A DNA stretch of 34,879 nt from Chlorobiaceae bacterium (GCA_013334435.1 JAAXXP010000011.1:1-34879), one strand, 5' to 3'. Positions 1 through 9,049 are shown, counted from the first letter of the stretch. Notes: generated by a model from the letters alone, not told the origin. A program made the numbers and translations.

Positions 1-652
1 CGGCGAGGTCGCCGTCATTATGGCTGTGGATGCCTATAGGGCGTCCGGTATTCTCATGTACGCTGCGTACGATGTCAGAAATCTCTCCGGGCAGGGAGCC
101 GCCGTTCGTGTCGCAGAGCACCAGGCGTGACGCACCGCCGTCGGCTGCCGAGCGCAGCATCCTGAGTGCGAACTCCGGATCGTCCTTGTAGCCGTCGAAA
201 AAGTGTTCAGCGTCGAAGAATACCTCGCGCCCGTGCGAACGGAGAAATGATACCGATCGGTAGATCAGCTCGGCGTTCTCCTCCTCCGAAATGCCCAGTC
301 CCTTGACGGTATGGGCTTTCCAGGTTTTTCCGAAAATCGTTATGACCGGAGTCTCCGACTGCAGCAGCCCCTGCAGGTTCGGATCGTTCTCGATGTTCGC
401 GAGCGATCGCGCCGTCGAGCCGAAGGAGCAGAGTTTCGAGTGCGAGAGCCGGAGATTGCGGACCTTCAGGAAAAACTCTTCATCCTTCGGGTTGCTCGAC
501 GGCCACCCGCCTTCGATATAGTCCATGCCGAACTCATCGAGCTTTTCGGTGATGAGCAGCTTGTCCTGTACCGAGAGATTGATGTGCTCACCCTGCGTGC
601 CGTCACGCAGGGTGGTGTCGTAGAGTTCTGTTGCCTTTGGCATTTCATGCAT
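1..652 (-). CDS. cimA: (R)-citramalate synthase, N-terminal part (cut by window edge)
   Basis: This reading frame runs open off the left edge, so only about 217 N-terminal residues are visible. It begins with the DRE-TIM metallolyase signature (TTLRDGTQGE, residues 13-22), where Arg16 and Asp17 would be the catalytic base and metal ligand. It later shows LCDTNGG and HSHNDGDLA, the metal-binding His motif near residues 208-216. The family joins acetyl-CoA to a 2-oxo acid; the GEH after the RDGTQ motif and the LCDTNGG strand fit the citramalate branch better than 2-isopropylmalate synthase. Citramalate would feed LeuCD and LeuB to give 2-oxobutyrate for isoleucine without threonine dehydratase. 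The ATG at 652 lies 4 bases after the leuD stop; an in-frame ATG at 643 is an alternative. It is the last visible gene of the operon. An isopropylmalate synthase cannot be fully excluded because the C-terminal regulatory domain is missing. Confidence 0.82.
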   Translation of the reverse strand, partial: MHEMPKATELYDTTLRDGTQGEHINLSVQDKLLITEKLDEFGMDYIEGGWPSSNPKDEEFFLKVRNLRLSHSKLCSFGSTARSLANIENDPNLQGLLQSETPVITIFGKTWKAHTVKGLGISEEENAELIYRSVSFLRSHGREVFFDAEHFFDGYKDDPEFALRMLRSAADGGASRLVLCDTNGGSLPGEISDIVRSVHENTGRPIGIHSHNDGDLA

Positions 653-656
653 AGTG

Positions 657-1223
657 TCAGCTCTTGGCCATTAAATTCTCCTGCCGGGCATAGGCGAAAA
701 TGCCGCCGGCCTGGACGATGCTGAACACGTCACCGAGCGGACTGAGCGTATAGGCTTTTCCCGTGGTAAGGTTGGTTACAGTGTTCGCCTCGATGTCGAT
801 TTTCAGTTCGTCTCCGGTTTTTACCGCTTCAGTGAGCGGAACCGCGGTTTCGTAGGGTATGACAAATCCGCCGTCCACGCAGTTGCGGTAAAAAATCCGT
901 GCGTAGGATTCGGCAATGATGGCTTTCGCTCCGGCAACCTGCAGCGCGAAGGGCGCATGCTCGCGCGAGGAACCGCAGCCGAAGTTCGGACCGGCGACGA
1001 TGACGGTGTAGTCCGAGCGGAAGCTGCCCTCGCTGACGAACGGAATGTTTCCCTCCGGCAGGCCGCCCTGTTCGGGAGGCACGCCGGAAAGGGCATATTT
1101 GCCGTAGAGCTTCACCTCTTCCGGATCGGAGAGGCTGTAGACGAGGTGCTCGGCCGGTATGATCTGGTCGGTGTCGATGTTTTTGCCTAACACGTAGGCT
1201 TTTCCCTGAATGATGGTGTCCAT
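657..1223 (-). CDS. leuD: 3-isopropylmalate dehydratase small subunit
   Basis: The small subunit of the LeuCD isomerase (188 aa) provides the swivel domain that closes over the iron-sulfur active site. It turns 2-isopropylmalate into 3-isopropylmalate and, with citramalate synthase next door, probably also handles citramalate. Visible motifs are GKNIDTDQIIPAEHL (about residues 14-28), the NFGCGSSREHAP loop, and the AKAIIAESYARIFYRNCVDGG segment split by the usual active-site loop. The compact size is close to the archaeal/bacterial LeuD2 type of about 165 residues. The ATG at 1223 follows leuC by 38 bases. The stop at 657-659 sits four bases before the start of the citramalate synthase gene, consistent with coupled translation. 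Confidence 0.95.
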   Translation of the reverse strand: MDTIIQGKAYVLGKNIDTDQIIPAEHLVYSLSDPEEVKLYGKYALSGVPPEQGGLPEGNIPFVSEGSFRSDYTVIVAGPNFGCGSSREHAPFALQVAGAKAIIAESYARIFYRNCVDGGFVIPYETAVPLTEAVKTGDELKIDIEANTVTNLTTGKAYTLSPLGDVFSIVQAGGIFAYARQENLMAKS

Positions 1224-1261
1224 GTATCTTGTTCCTTAGCGTTTCATTCGTTCTCTGCCGT

Positions 1262-2557
1262 TCAGAGGAAATCCCTCGGATCGGTAAGTTTTCCGGTGAC
1301 GGCCGATGCTGCGGCGGTGAGCGGCGAGGCAAGATAGACTCCTGCCCTCTTGCTGCCCATGCGGCCGGGGAAGTTGCGGTTCGTCGTCGAGACCACAACA
1401 TCGTAATCGACCGAGCGCCCGACCGTATCGGCAGGCCCGCCGAGGCAGGCTGCGCAGGAGGGCAGGGCGATGCTGCATCCGGCATCCTCGAAAATCTTTT
1501 TCAGCGTCACACCATCAAAGGTTTCGCATTCGAGATCGCGGGCGACCTTTACGGTTGCAGGAACGATATTGGTGTGGACGGCGACCTGCCTTCCTTTGAG
1601 AATTTTCGCGGCAAGCATGAAATCGGTGAGCTTCCCTCCGGTGCAGGAGCCGATATAGGACTTGGTGATTTTCGTTCCCTCGACGCTTCTGACGGTAGCC
1701 CGGTTGTCCGGACTGTGCGGCTGGGCCACCACCGGCTCCATTTCCGCAACGTTGTAGCGCCTGATGCTGTGGTAGCGCGCATCGGGGTCGCTCCGGAATA
1801 CCTCATAGGGCTTGCTGCTGTGAGCCTTCACGTAGGCTTCGGTTATCGCGTCGGCTGCGATGATGCCGTTCATGCCCCCTGCTTCGATAGCCATGTTGCA
1901 GAGTGTCATGCGCTCGTCGACAGGAAGGGAGTAGACCGCTTCGCCGTCGAACTCCATGGCCCGGTAGGTTGCTCCGTCGGTGCCGATGTCGCCGAGAATC
2001 TGCAGGATGAGATCCTTGGCGCAGAGGTATTCAGGCATATCGCCCTCGAACGTGAACTTCATGGACTCGGGCACCTTTTCCCAGAGCTTGCCGGTGCCGA
2101 GAATGAAGGCTGCATCGGTGTTGCCGATACCGGTGCCGAACATGCCGAACGCACCCGATGTGCAGGTGTGCGAGTCGGTGCCGAACAGCACGGTTCCGGG
2201 GAGGTTGAAGCCCTCTTCGGCAAGCGCGACATGGCAGACCCCCCTGTATCGGCTGGTGCCGACATCGTAGTAGTTGGGCAGGCCCTGCTCGGCGGCGAAC
2301 TGGCGCAGCAGGTCTATGTTGCGGTGCGCATGCTCGTTGGCCGTAAAGATATAATGGTCGGGCAGGACGACGACCTTTTCGGGGTCCCAGACTTTCGCGT
2401 CGGGACCGAACTCCTGCTTGAAGATGTCGAATGTCGGCGGTCCGCACACGTCATGGGTCAGCAGGACGTCAACGTTGAGCCAGACGCTTTCGCCGGGGTC
2501 TACGAACCTCCGGTTTGCGGCTCTTGACAGGATTTTCTGGGTTATGGTTTGTGCCAT
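1262..2557 (-). CDS. leuC: 3-isopropylmalate dehydratase large subunit
   Basis: The catalytic large subunit (431 aa) carries the [4Fe-4S] cluster of the aconitase-like LeuCD enzyme. The three cluster ligands are visible as Cys305 in SYIGSCTGGK and Cys368 and Cys371 in PSCAACLGG. The substrate-binding GTDSHTCTSGAFG motif lies at about residues 126-138. Its length matches the short LeuC/HacA class (about 420 residues) that pairs with a small LeuD2-type subunit, as here. The start at 2557 gives the expected TITQKIL N-terminus. It lies 47 bases after leuB and 38 before leuD in one minus-strand operon. Confidence 0.96.
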   Translation of the reverse strand: MAQTITQKILSRAANRRFVDPGESVWLNVDVLLTHDVCGPPTFDIFKQEFGPDAKVWDPEKVVVLPDHYIFTANEHAHRNIDLLRQFAAEQGLPNYYDVGTSRYRGVCHVALAEEGFNLPGTVLFGTDSHTCTSGAFGMFGTGIGNTDAAFILGTGKLWEKVPESMKFTFEGDMPEYLCAKDLILQILGDIGTDGATYRAMEFDGEAVYSLPVDERMTLCNMAIEAGGMNGIIAADAITEAYVKAHSSKPYEVFRSDPDARYHSIRRYNVAEMEPVVAQPHSPDNRATVRSVEGTKITKSYIGSCTGGKLTDFMLAAKILKGRQVAVHTNIVPATVKVARDLECETFDGVTLKKIFEDAGCSIALPSCAACLGGPADTVGRSVDYDVVVSTTNRNFPGRMGSKRAGVYLASPLTAAASAVTGKLTDPRDFL

Positions 2558-2604
2558 GGTTTCTTTAACCCTCGGTTCTGTAATGGTTTTCGGTTGTGAA
2601 CAGT

Positions 2605-3663
2605 TTAATCGCCGATGTTTCTCCGGATCGCCGCGGTCATTTCCGTTGTCGAGACCGTGCTCTGGCCTGCCTTGGCGATATCGGCGGTCCTGAGTCCTTC
2701 GGCCAGGGTCTTCTCGATCGCTCCGTATATTTCGCTGGCGATATCCGGCATGCAGAAGCTGTGCTCGAACATCATGGCGACCGATGCGATGGTGGCTATC
2801 GGGTTCGCCCTGTTCTGTCCGGCGATATCGGGTGCGCTGCCGTGGATCGGCTCGTAGAGAGCGTGGTTCCTGCCGATGCTTGCAGAGGGCAGCATGCCGA
2901 GGCTTCCGGTGATCATGCCTGCGATGTCACTGAGGATATCGCCGAACAGATTGCCGGTCACGATGACGTCGAACTGCTTCGGGTTCCTGACGATCTGCAT
3001 GGCGGCGTTGTCTACGTACATATCGCTCAGTTCGATGTCGGGAAAATCGCGGTGGACTTCATGCACCACGTTCCGCCAGAGCTGCGATACCTCGAGGACG
3101 TTGGCCTTGTCGATCGAGGTGACTTTTCCTCCCCGTTTCTGGGCGGCTTCGAACGCGATGCGGGCGATACGTTCCACCTCGTAGCGTTCGTAGACCATGG
3201 TGTTCCAGCCCTTGTTCTGGTCATAGCCTCTCGGCTGGCCGAAATAGATGCCTCCGGTCAGCTCCCTGAAGACGATGAAATCGGTTCCGCCGACCACTTC
3301 CGCCTTGAGCGACGATGCCTCGACAAGCGCGTCGTACACCTTGGCCGGCCTGAGATTGGCGAAGAGCCCGAGTTCCCTGCGGATTTTCAGCAGTGCCGCT
3401 TCCGGTTTATGTTCGTGCGGCAGGTTTTCCCATTTCGGGCCGCCCACGGCCCCGAGCAGCACGGCGTCGCAGTTCCGGCAGGCTTCGAGGGTTTCGTCGG
3501 TCAGCATCTCGCCGTGCAGGTCGTAGGATGCGCCGCCGAAGGGGTGTTCCTCGACCACGATTTCAAATCCGTGCTTTTCCGAGAGCCGGTTCAGGACTTC
3601 CAGAGCTCCGGCTACGACTTCCGGGCCGATGCCGTCACCCGGTATGGATACGATCTTGTACAT
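2605..3663 (-). CDS. leuB: 3-isopropylmalate dehydrogenase
   Basis: LeuB (352 aa) is an NAD-dependent oxidative decarboxylase that makes 2-oxoisocaproate from 3-isopropylmalate. In the citramalate route the same reaction on 3-methylmalate yields 2-oxobutyrate. The order of motifs is typical: the N-terminal IPGDGIGPEV nucleotide strand, TGGIYFGQPRG, the metal-binding DNAAMQIVRNP and TGNLFGDILSD segments, and EPIHGSAPDIAG near the C-terminus. Length is normal for the family (350-370 aa). It starts 21 bases after the ilvC stop, within the same operon. Confidence 0.96.
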   Translation of the reverse strand: MYKIVSIPGDGIGPEVVAGALEVLNRLSEKHGFEIVVEEHPFGGASYDLHGEMLTDETLEACRNCDAVLLGAVGGPKWENLPHEHKPEAALLKIRRELGLFANLRPAKVYDALVEASSLKAEVVGGTDFIVFRELTGGIYFGQPRGYDQNKGWNTMVYERYEVERIARIAFEAAQKRGGKVTSIDKANVLEVSQLWRNVVHEVHRDFPDIELSDMYVDNAAMQIVRNPKQFDVIVTGNLFGDILSDIAGMITGSLGMLPSASIGRNHALYEPIHGSAPDIAGQNRANPIATIASVAMMFEHSFCMPDIASEIYGAIEKTLAEGLRTADIAKAGQSTVSTTEMTAAIRRNIGD

Positions 3664-3684
3664 GCTTGTAATTTTCCCGGTGCA

Positions 3685-4677
3685 TTATTTTTTAATCAGC
3701 CAGCTCATCATGTCGCGCAGTTTTGCGCCGACCTTCTCGATGGCATGACCGCTGTTTTCGGCACGAAGCCTGTTCAGGTTGTGGTATCCGCCGTTGCATT
3801 CGTCGATGAACTCTTTGGCGAAGCGTCCGTCCTGAACCTCTTCGAGGATTTTTTTCATCTCGGCTTTCACCGCAGGGGTGATGACGCGCGGTCCGCGGGT
3901 CATGCCGCCATATTCGGCGGTGTCGCTGACCGAGAAGTTCATTCTCGAAAGTCCGCCTTCGTAGTAGAGATCGACAATGAGTTTCAGCTCGTGCATGCAC
4001 TCGAAGTAGGCGAGCTCTTCAGGATATCCCGCTTCGACAAGGGTCTCGAAACCTGCCTTGATGAGCTCGGCTGAACCGCCGCAAAGCACGGCCTGTTCGC
4101 CGAACAGGTCGGTTTCGGTCTCGTTCTTGAATGATGTTTCGATAACGCCGGCCTTGGTGCCGCCGATGCCTTTGGCCCAGGCAAGAGCCTGCTGGCGGGC
4201 TTCGCCGGTAGCATCCTGATGCACCGCGATCAGGCAGGGTACGCCGTTGCCCTGCGTGTAGGTGCGGCGGACGAGGTGCCCGGGGCTTTTCGGTGCGATC
4301 ATGATGACGTTCAGCGATGCATCGGGAACGATCTGCTTGTAATGAATATTGAAGCCGTGCGCGAAGGCAAGGGTGTTGCCCGGCTGCAGGTTCGGAGCTA
4401 TTTCTGATTCATAGATGGCTTTCTGGTACTGGTCGGGCAGGAGCACCATGACGATATCGGCCCATTTGACGGCTTCGGCAACGGTGTTGACCTGCAGGCC
4501 GGCTTCACGTGCCCTGTCGCAGGACGAACTGTCGGGGCGCAGGCCCACACAGACGTTCATGCCGCTCTCCTTGAGGTTCAGGGCGTGCGCATGGCCCTGG
4601 CTGCCATAGCCGAGTATGGCGATATTTTTTCCCTGCAGATAACCGAGATCGGCATCCTGCTCATAATAAGCGTTCAT
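3685..4677 (-). CDS. ilvC: Ketol-acid reductoisomerase, class I, NADP-dependent
   Basis: IlvC (330 aa) isomerises and reduces acetolactate or acetohydroxybutyrate to the dihydroxy acids used by IlvD. The N-terminal Rossmann fold shows [13 protein letters not shown]. The following strand, VGLRPDSSS, has the serines expected for NADPH preference. The C-terminal knotted domain contains the magnesium-binding [11 protein letters not shown] stretch and SDTAEYGG. At 330 residues it is the short class I form, not the approximately 490-residue class II form of enterobacteria. It lies 42 bases after ilvN and 21 before leuB. Confidence 0.96.
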   Translation of the reverse strand: MNAYYEQDADLGYLQGKNIAILGYGSQGHAHALNLKESGMNVCVGLRPDSSSCDRAREAGLQVNTVAEAVKWADIVMVLLPDQYQKAIYESEIAPNLQPGNTLAFAHGFNIHYKQIVPDASLNVIMIAPKSPGHLVRRTYTQGNGVPCLIAVHQDATGEARQQALAWAKGIGGTKAGVIETSFKNETETDLFGEQAVLCGGSAELIKAGFETLVEAGYPEELAYFECMHELKLIVDLYYEGGLSRMNFSVSDTAEYGGMTRGPRVITPAVKAEMKKILEEVQDGRFAKEFIDECNGGYHNLNRLRAENSGHAIEKVGAKLRDMMSWLIKK

Positions 4678-4719
4678 TTCTTCAAGATGTTTTGATTGAC
4701 TGTAAGTGAAAAATAATGC

Positions 4720-5199
4720 TCAGGATTCACCCCGGTGAATGGCTACCGCACCGGAGCGGGCAAGCTCCCTGATGCCGTACGACCTGAAAATATCAATGGT
4801 TGTATTGATCTTGTCCGGAGAGCCAATGACCTCAATAGTAATGGATTTTTGTTTTATATCCACGACTTTGCCTTTAAAAACATTGATCAGTTCGAAAATC
4901 TCATGCTGCGTGGTTTTGCTGAGTTTCAGGGTCATGAGCAGCAGCTCCCGCTCGACATGAGGCTGTTTCGTCAGGTCGGTAACCTTGATGGTATCGATCA
5001 GCCGGTTGAGCTGTTTGAGCACCTGGCTGACGATCTGATCGTCACCCCGGGTGACGATGGTCATCCGGGAAAATTCCGGATCTTCTGTCTCCCCTATGGA
5101 GATGCTCTCGAGGTTGAACCCCCGGGCGCTGAACATGGCGGCGACCCGGTTGAGGGTGCCGAATTTGTTTTCGACCAGTACGGATATAATGTGTTTCAT
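4720..5199 (-). CDS. ilvN: Acetolactate synthase regulatory (small) subunit
   Basis: This is the ACT-domain regulatory subunit of acetohydroxyacid synthase, binding valine (or other end products) and activating IlvB. The first 75 residues form the ACT domain, beginning MKHIISVLVENKFGTLN and continuing with the RGFNLESISIG strand. The second half (from about residue 80) is the ALS small-subunit C-terminal domain. The ATG at 5199 is chosen because it gives the conserved family start. A TTG at 5211, four codons upstream and overlapping the ilvB stop, is a possible coupled alternative giving 163 residues. Neither has a clear Shine-Dalgarno. Confidence 0.93.
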   Translation of the reverse strand: MKHIISVLVENKFGTLNRVAAMFSARGFNLESISIGETEDPEFSRMTIVTRGDDQIVSQVLKQLNRLIDTIKVTDLTKQPHVERELLLMTLKLSKTTQHEIFELINVFKGKVVDIKQKSITIEVIGSPDKINTTIDIFRSYGIRELARSGAVAIHRGES

Positions 5200-5207
5200 A
5201 GTGCGTT

Positions 5208-6929
5208 TCAAACCATTGTTTTCGGGTTCAGTCTCTCAAGCAGCATGTCGGAAATCGAGCCGCCCGCCGGGACCATCGGGAAAACCATATCTTTTTTGAC
5301 AACCTTGAATTCGACAAATACGGGACCTTCGTTCCATGCCAGCGCTTCCGTGATGGCTTTTTTCGCCTCCGCCGGATTTTCCGCCCGCAATGCCTTGCAA
5401 CCGAATGCCTCGGCAACCTTCACGAAATCCGGATTGCTGTCGCCGAGATCGGTGAAGGAGTACTTCTCCTGATGGAAGAGCTCCTGCCACTGGCGGACCA
5501 TGCCGAGAAAGCTGTTGTTGATCAGGAATATCTTGACCGGAACCTTGTAGTGCACGGCCGTGACCAGCTCCTGAACGTTCATCATGAACCCGCCGTCTCC
5601 GCAGAACAGCACGACCGGCCGGTCGGTGACGCCGAATGCCGCGCCTATGGCCGCAGGAAGGCCGTAACCCATGGTGCCGAGTCCGCCGCTGGTGATGATC
5701 GAGCGGGGTTTTCTGAACCGGTAGTACTGCGATGTCCACATCTGGTGCTGTCCGACATCGGTCGTGACGACAGCATCTCCGCTGGTTTGCCGGGAAACTT
5801 CGTCGATGACGTACTCGGTTTTCAGCGAATCCTCTTCGTTCGTATACGCCAGCGGACACTGTTCCTGCCACTTGCGAATCTCGGCCAGCCAGGGCGTGCG
5901 GTCTTCATGCTGTTTCGGCATCGCTTCCAGGAGCGTCTGCAGAAAGTGCTTCGCATCGCCGACGACCGGCAGATCGACCTTGATGTTCTTGTCGACGTTT
6001 GTTGGGTCTATATCGTTATGAATGATATAGGCCTGGGTTGCGAAGGTGTCGGTTTTTCCGGTAACCCGGTCGTCGAAGCGTGCGCCGACGGCAATCAGCA
6101 GGTCGCAGCTGTTGACGGCCTGGTTCGCCCAGAATGTTCCGTGCATGCCGAGCATGCCCATGGAGAGCGGGTGGTCGCCAGGAAATGCGCCAAGTCCCTG
6201 CAGGGTCATGGTTACCGGAATGTTCTGCTGCGTGGCGAGCTCGCGGAGCTCCTCGGACGCATTGGCGCTGATGACGCCGCCCCCTATGTAGAAGAGCGGT
6301 TTTTTTGCCTTTGCTATTTTCTGCGCAGCCTTTTCAACCTGGTTCTGATGGCATTTGACGGTGGGCTTGAACCCCCTGATTTCAACGGTTTCAGGCCACT
6401 CGAAGGTGCAGGTGGCGTTCAGCACGTCTTTCGGCATATCGACAAGAACCGGTCCCGGCCGGCCGTTCGTGGCCAGATAGAACGCCTTGCGGATGGTGGA
6501 TGCGAGCTCCCTGACATCCTTGACGAGGAAGTTGTGTTTGGTGATGGGTCTTGTGATGCCGACGATATCCGCCTCCTGGAAGGCATCGTTGCCGATCAGG
6601 GTGCTGGGCACCTGGCCGGTGAAGACAACCATCGGCGAAGAGTCCATATAGGCATTGGTGATGCCGGTAACGGTATTGGTCGCTCCCGGTCCTGAGGTGA
6701 CGAGCACGACACCGGGTCTGCCGGTGGCTCTCGCATACCCTTCGGCCATGTGGGTCGCTCCCTGTTCGTGCCGGACGAGAATATGCTTGATGTCCTTGAC
6801 ATCGTAGAGCGTTTCGTAAACTTTCAGCAGGGCTCCTCCGGGGTAGCCGAAGATATATTCAACGTTTTCACGCCGCAGACATTCGAAGAATATTTCCGAT
6901 CCGTTCAGTTTCTGTCCTGATGCAGGCAT
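5208..6929 (-). CDS. ilvB: Acetolactate synthase catalytic (large) subunit
   Basis: This is the TPP-, FAD- and Mg-dependent enzyme that condenses pyruvate with pyruvate or 2-oxobutyrate, the committed step to Val/Leu and Ile. The N-terminal domain has VEYIFGYPGGALLKVYE and the catalytic glutamate in VRHEQGATHMAEGYA. The TPP-binding GDGGFMMNVQEL motif and its NN end lie in the C-terminal domain. The length, 573 residues from the ATG at 6929, is normal. An in-frame GTG at 6950 overlaps the ilvD stop and would add seven residues. No strong Shine-Dalgarno distinguishes the two starts. It is directly followed by its regulatory subunit gene. Confidence 0.96.
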   Translation of the reverse strand: MPASGQKLNGSEIFFECLRRENVEYIFGYPGGALLKVYETLYDVKDIKHILVRHEQGATHMAEGYARATGRPGVVLVTSGPGATNTVTGITNAYMDSSPMVVFTGQVPSTLIGNDAFQEADIVGITRPITKHNFLVKDVRELASTIRKAFYLATNGRPGPVLVDMPKDVLNATCTFEWPETVEIRGFKPTVKCHQNQVEKAAQKIAKAKKPLFYIGGGVISANASEELRELATQQNIPVTMTLQGLGAFPGDHPLSMGMLGMHGTFWANQAVNSCDLLIAVGARFDDRVTGKTDTFATQAYIIHNDIDPTNVDKNIKVDLPVVGDAKHFLQTLLEAMPKQHEDRTPWLAEIRKWQEQCPLAYTNEEDSLKTEYVIDEVSRQTSGDAVVTTDVGQHQMWTSQYYRFRKPRSIITSGGLGTMGYGLPAAIGAAFGVTDRPVVLFCGDGGFMMNVQELVTAVHYKVPVKIFLINNSFLGMVRQWQELFHQEKYSFTDLGDSNPDFVKVAEAFGCKALRAENPAEAKKAITEALAWNEGPVFVEFKVVKKDMVFPMVPAGGSISDMLLERLNPKTMV

Positions 6930-6936
6930 AGTCGGG

Positions 6937-8634
6937 TTATTTTGGTTCACAGTAAACAGGGGTTTTCATGATTGCTCCGGTACTTGCCGAGGTCACGAGC
7001 TGCGAGTAGCGGGCAAGGTACCCCTTTTTTATTTTCGGTTCGAAAGGCTTGAGTGCGGCCAGCCTTGCGGCTATGACCGTTTCTGTCAGCTCCATCGAGA
7101 TCGTGCGGTTCGGGATGTCGATGGTGATCATGTCGCCGTTTTCAAGTGCGGCGATCGGCCCTTTTTCGGCAGCTTCAGGCGATACGTGGCCGATGCAGGC
7201 CCCCCTCGATCCTCCGGAAAACCGTCCGTCGGTTATGAGTGCTACCGAACCACCCAGTCCGCGGCCCATGATGGCGCTGGTGGGGGAGAGCATTTCGGGC
7301 ATTCCCGGTCCTCCCTTGGGTCCCTCGTAGCGGATGACCACCACATCGCCGGCCCTGACGTCGCCCTCCATGATGCCTTTCAGGGCATCGTCCTGCGAAT
7401 CGTACACCTTTGCCGGTCCGGTATGTTTCATCATTTCCGGGCTGACAGCGCCGGTCTTGATGACCGCGCCCTGGGGGGCAAGGTTGCCGTACAGGACGGC
7501 CAGGCCTCCCGTGGCGGAGTAGGGATCCCCGATGCTTCTGATGACGCTCCGGTCAAGCACTTCAGCTCCGGAGATGTTCTCTCCGAGCGTTTTTCCGGTA
7601 ACGGTCGGCGCCGAGAGGTCGAGCAGGCCGTCGATACGGCTCAGCTCTTTCAGGATGGCCGAAATGCCCCCTGCCCGGTCGACATCCTCGATGTGGACAT
7701 CCATGGTGGCCGGGCTCACCTTGCAGATATAAGGCGTTTTAGCCGAAAGGGCATTGAGTTCCGAGAAATCGAAATCCAGTTCCGCTTCATTGGCTATGGC
7801 CAGGGTGTGCAGGATGGTGTTGGTGCTTCCGCCCATGGCAAAATCCAGCGCAAAGGCGTTCAGCAGGGACTTCCTGGTGATGATGTCTCTTGGCCGTACA
7901 TCGTCTCTGACCAGATCGATGATCCGGCGTGAAGCCTCCCTGACCAGTTCGTTGCGTCGGGGATCAACTGCCAGCACGGTTCCGTTGCCGGGAAGGGCTA
8001 TGCCGAGCGCTTCGGAGAGGCAGTTCATCGAATTGGCGGTGAACATGCCGGAACACGAACCGCATCCGGGGCAGGCGCTGTCCTCAATGGTTTCGAGCTC
8101 CGATTCCGTGATCTCTCCGGTGCTGCACTGGCCGACGGCTTCGAAAACCGAGATCAGATCGACGGTTCTGCCCGAAGGCGTCCGGCCGGCCTTCATGGGA
8201 CCTCCCGAAACGAAAATGACCGGAATATTGATGCGCAGGGCGGCCATCATCATGCCGGGGGTGATCTTGTCGCAGTTCGGAATACAGACCAGGCCGTCCA
8301 GACGGTGCGCCTCGGCAACGGTTTCGACGCTGTCGGCAATGATCTCGCGGCTGGCAAGCGAATAGCGCATGCCGATATGGCCCATGGCTATGCCGTCGCA
8401 GACTCCGATGGTATTGAATTCGAAGGGGACGCCTCCGGCTTTGCGAACCTCCTCTTTCGCTATTCTTCCCAGCTCCTGAAGGTGGGCGTGGCCCGGTATG
8501 AGCTCGTTGAAGGAGTTGCAGATGCCGATAAAGGGCTTTTTGAAGTCACTGCCGGAAGCAATGGCTCCGGTAGCTTTCAGAAGGCTGCGGTGCGGCGCTT
8601 TTTCAAATCCGTTTTTTACCGTGTCAGATCTCAT
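6937..8634 (-). CDS. ilvD: Dihydroxy-acid dehydratase
   Basis: IlvD (565 aa) dehydrates dihydroxyisovalerate and dihydroxymethylvalerate to the 2-oxo acid precursors of Val/Leu and Ile, using an Fe-S cluster. Cysteine motifs [12 protein letters not shown] and [11 protein letters not shown] are both present. The C-terminal half has the GTGAV-like loop and [16 protein letters not shown]. The frame stays open upstream to a non-ATG start at 8709, but the ATG at 8634 ([10 protein letters not shown]) gives the family N-terminus. The upstream codons fall inside a regulatory inverted repeat. It is first in the operon; its leader region is described separately. Confidence 0.96.
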   Translation of the reverse strand: MRSDTVKNGFEKAPHRSLLKATGAIASGSDFKKPFIGICNSFNELIPGHAHLQELGRIAKEEVRKAGGVPFEFNTIGVCDGIAMGHIGMRYSLASREIIADSVETVAEAHRLDGLVCIPNCDKITPGMMMAALRINIPVIFVSGGPMKAGRTPSGRTVDLISVFEAVGQCSTGEITESELETIEDSACPGCGSCSGMFTANSMNCLSEALGIALPGNGTVLAVDPRRNELVREASRRIIDLVRDDVRPRDIITRKSLLNAFALDFAMGGSTNTILHTLAIANEAELDFDFSELNALSAKTPYICKVSPATMDVHIEDVDRAGGISAILKELSRIDGLLDLSAPTVTGKTLGENISGAEVLDRSVIRSIGDPYSATGGLAVLYGNLAPQGAVIKTGAVSPEMMKHTGPAKVYDSQDDALKGIMEGDVRAGDVVVIRYEGPKGGPGMPEMLSPTSAIMGRGLGGSVALITDGRFSGGSRGACIGHVSPEAAEKGPIAALENGDMITIDIPNRTISMELTETVIAARLAALKPFEPKIKKGYLARYSQLVTSASTGAIMKTPVYCEPK

Positions 8635-8642
8635 GATGAAAA

Positions 8643-8711
8643 TTTTGACAATTAACAAAACAACCCCAGGGCCTGCCGTTCCCGAAGCCATCAGATTTGC
8701 TATTGTCAAAA
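8643..8711 (-). promoter_or_regulatory. Ten-base inverted repeat just before ilvD start
   Basis: The plus-strand words TTTTGACAAT at 8643-8652 and ATTGTCAAAA at 8702-8711 are perfect reverse complements separated by 49 bases. In the ilv mRNA they could close a long stem that ends only eight bases before the ilvD ATG, hiding the ribosome-binding region. Between the leader stop and this stem, CCGGTCCC and GGGAACGG could pair as an alternative structure. No classic GC hairpin plus U-run was found, so control could be translational rather than by termination. The pairing is seen directly; the role is inferred. Confidence 0.45.
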
Positions 8712-8742
8712 AGGATAAATGGACTTGGGACCGGCTTTCTGT

Positions 8743-8856
8743 TCAGAGCACAGAAATAATAACCTGTACGGGAAGTACAGATACCGAAATTCCGATCCTG
8801 ATACCGAGGGTATCGAGCATGCTGCCTGCACTGCCGCTGTGAGCAACAGGGCTCAT
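8743..8856 (-). CDS. ilv operon leader peptide (candidate attenuator)
   Basis: This short frame ends 108 bases before ilvD. From its ATG at 8856 it encodes 37 residues; starts at 8916 (57 residues) and 8820 (25 residues) are in the same frame. The ATG at 8856 is preferred because AGGA lies a few bases upstream. In the last 25 residues, five are Ile, five Val and four Leu, ending VQVIISVL before TGA. Such a run of the amino acids made by the downstream operon is the hallmark of ribosome-stalling leader peptides. The coding region also contains two perfect 6-bp hairpins (8800-8814 and 8764-8780), the second next to the Val/Ile codons. Function is inferred from composition and position. Confidence 0.7.
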   Translation of the reverse strand: MSPVAHSGSAGSMLDTLGIRIGISVSVLPVQVIISVL

Positions 8857-8989
8857 GATTCCTGTGCTGGCAGGAGTCTGTTCCGCAGAGCGGTTATGTG
8901 TTCCTGTTTCAGGCATCTACTCGGTCAATACAGGTTTTCTTGTAAAGCGTTGCACAAAAAGCAACAAAATAAATCCGGCGATAATTTAC

Positions 8990-8995
8990 ATTATA
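8990..8995 (-). promoter_or_regulatory. Candidate -10 box of the ilv-leu operon
   Basis: The minus strand reads TATAATG here, a perfect -10 hexamer, about 135 bases upstream of the preferred leader-peptide start. The corresponding -35 position is weak (TTCGTG with a 17-base spacer). Transcription would begin near 8983. A second, poorer candidate (TTGTTG, 17 bases, TACAAG) lies around 8940. Confidence 0.4.
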
Positions 8996-9049
8996 GCTTT
9001 TATTAAAGCAAACACGAAAAATAGTAAAAAAAGCTCCTCCGGATTTTTT

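Noticed and set aside
1229-2527. Plus-strand open frame of 432 codons
   Set aside because: It lies antisense to leuC, whose protein is unmistakable; the frame is a by-product of GC-rich codon use.
2596-4074. Plus-strand open frame of 492 codons
   Set aside because: It runs antisense across both leuB and ilvC and has no family motif.
5472-6695. Plus-strand open frame of 407 codons
   Set aside because: It is antisense to ilvB, which has clear TPP and FAD motifs.
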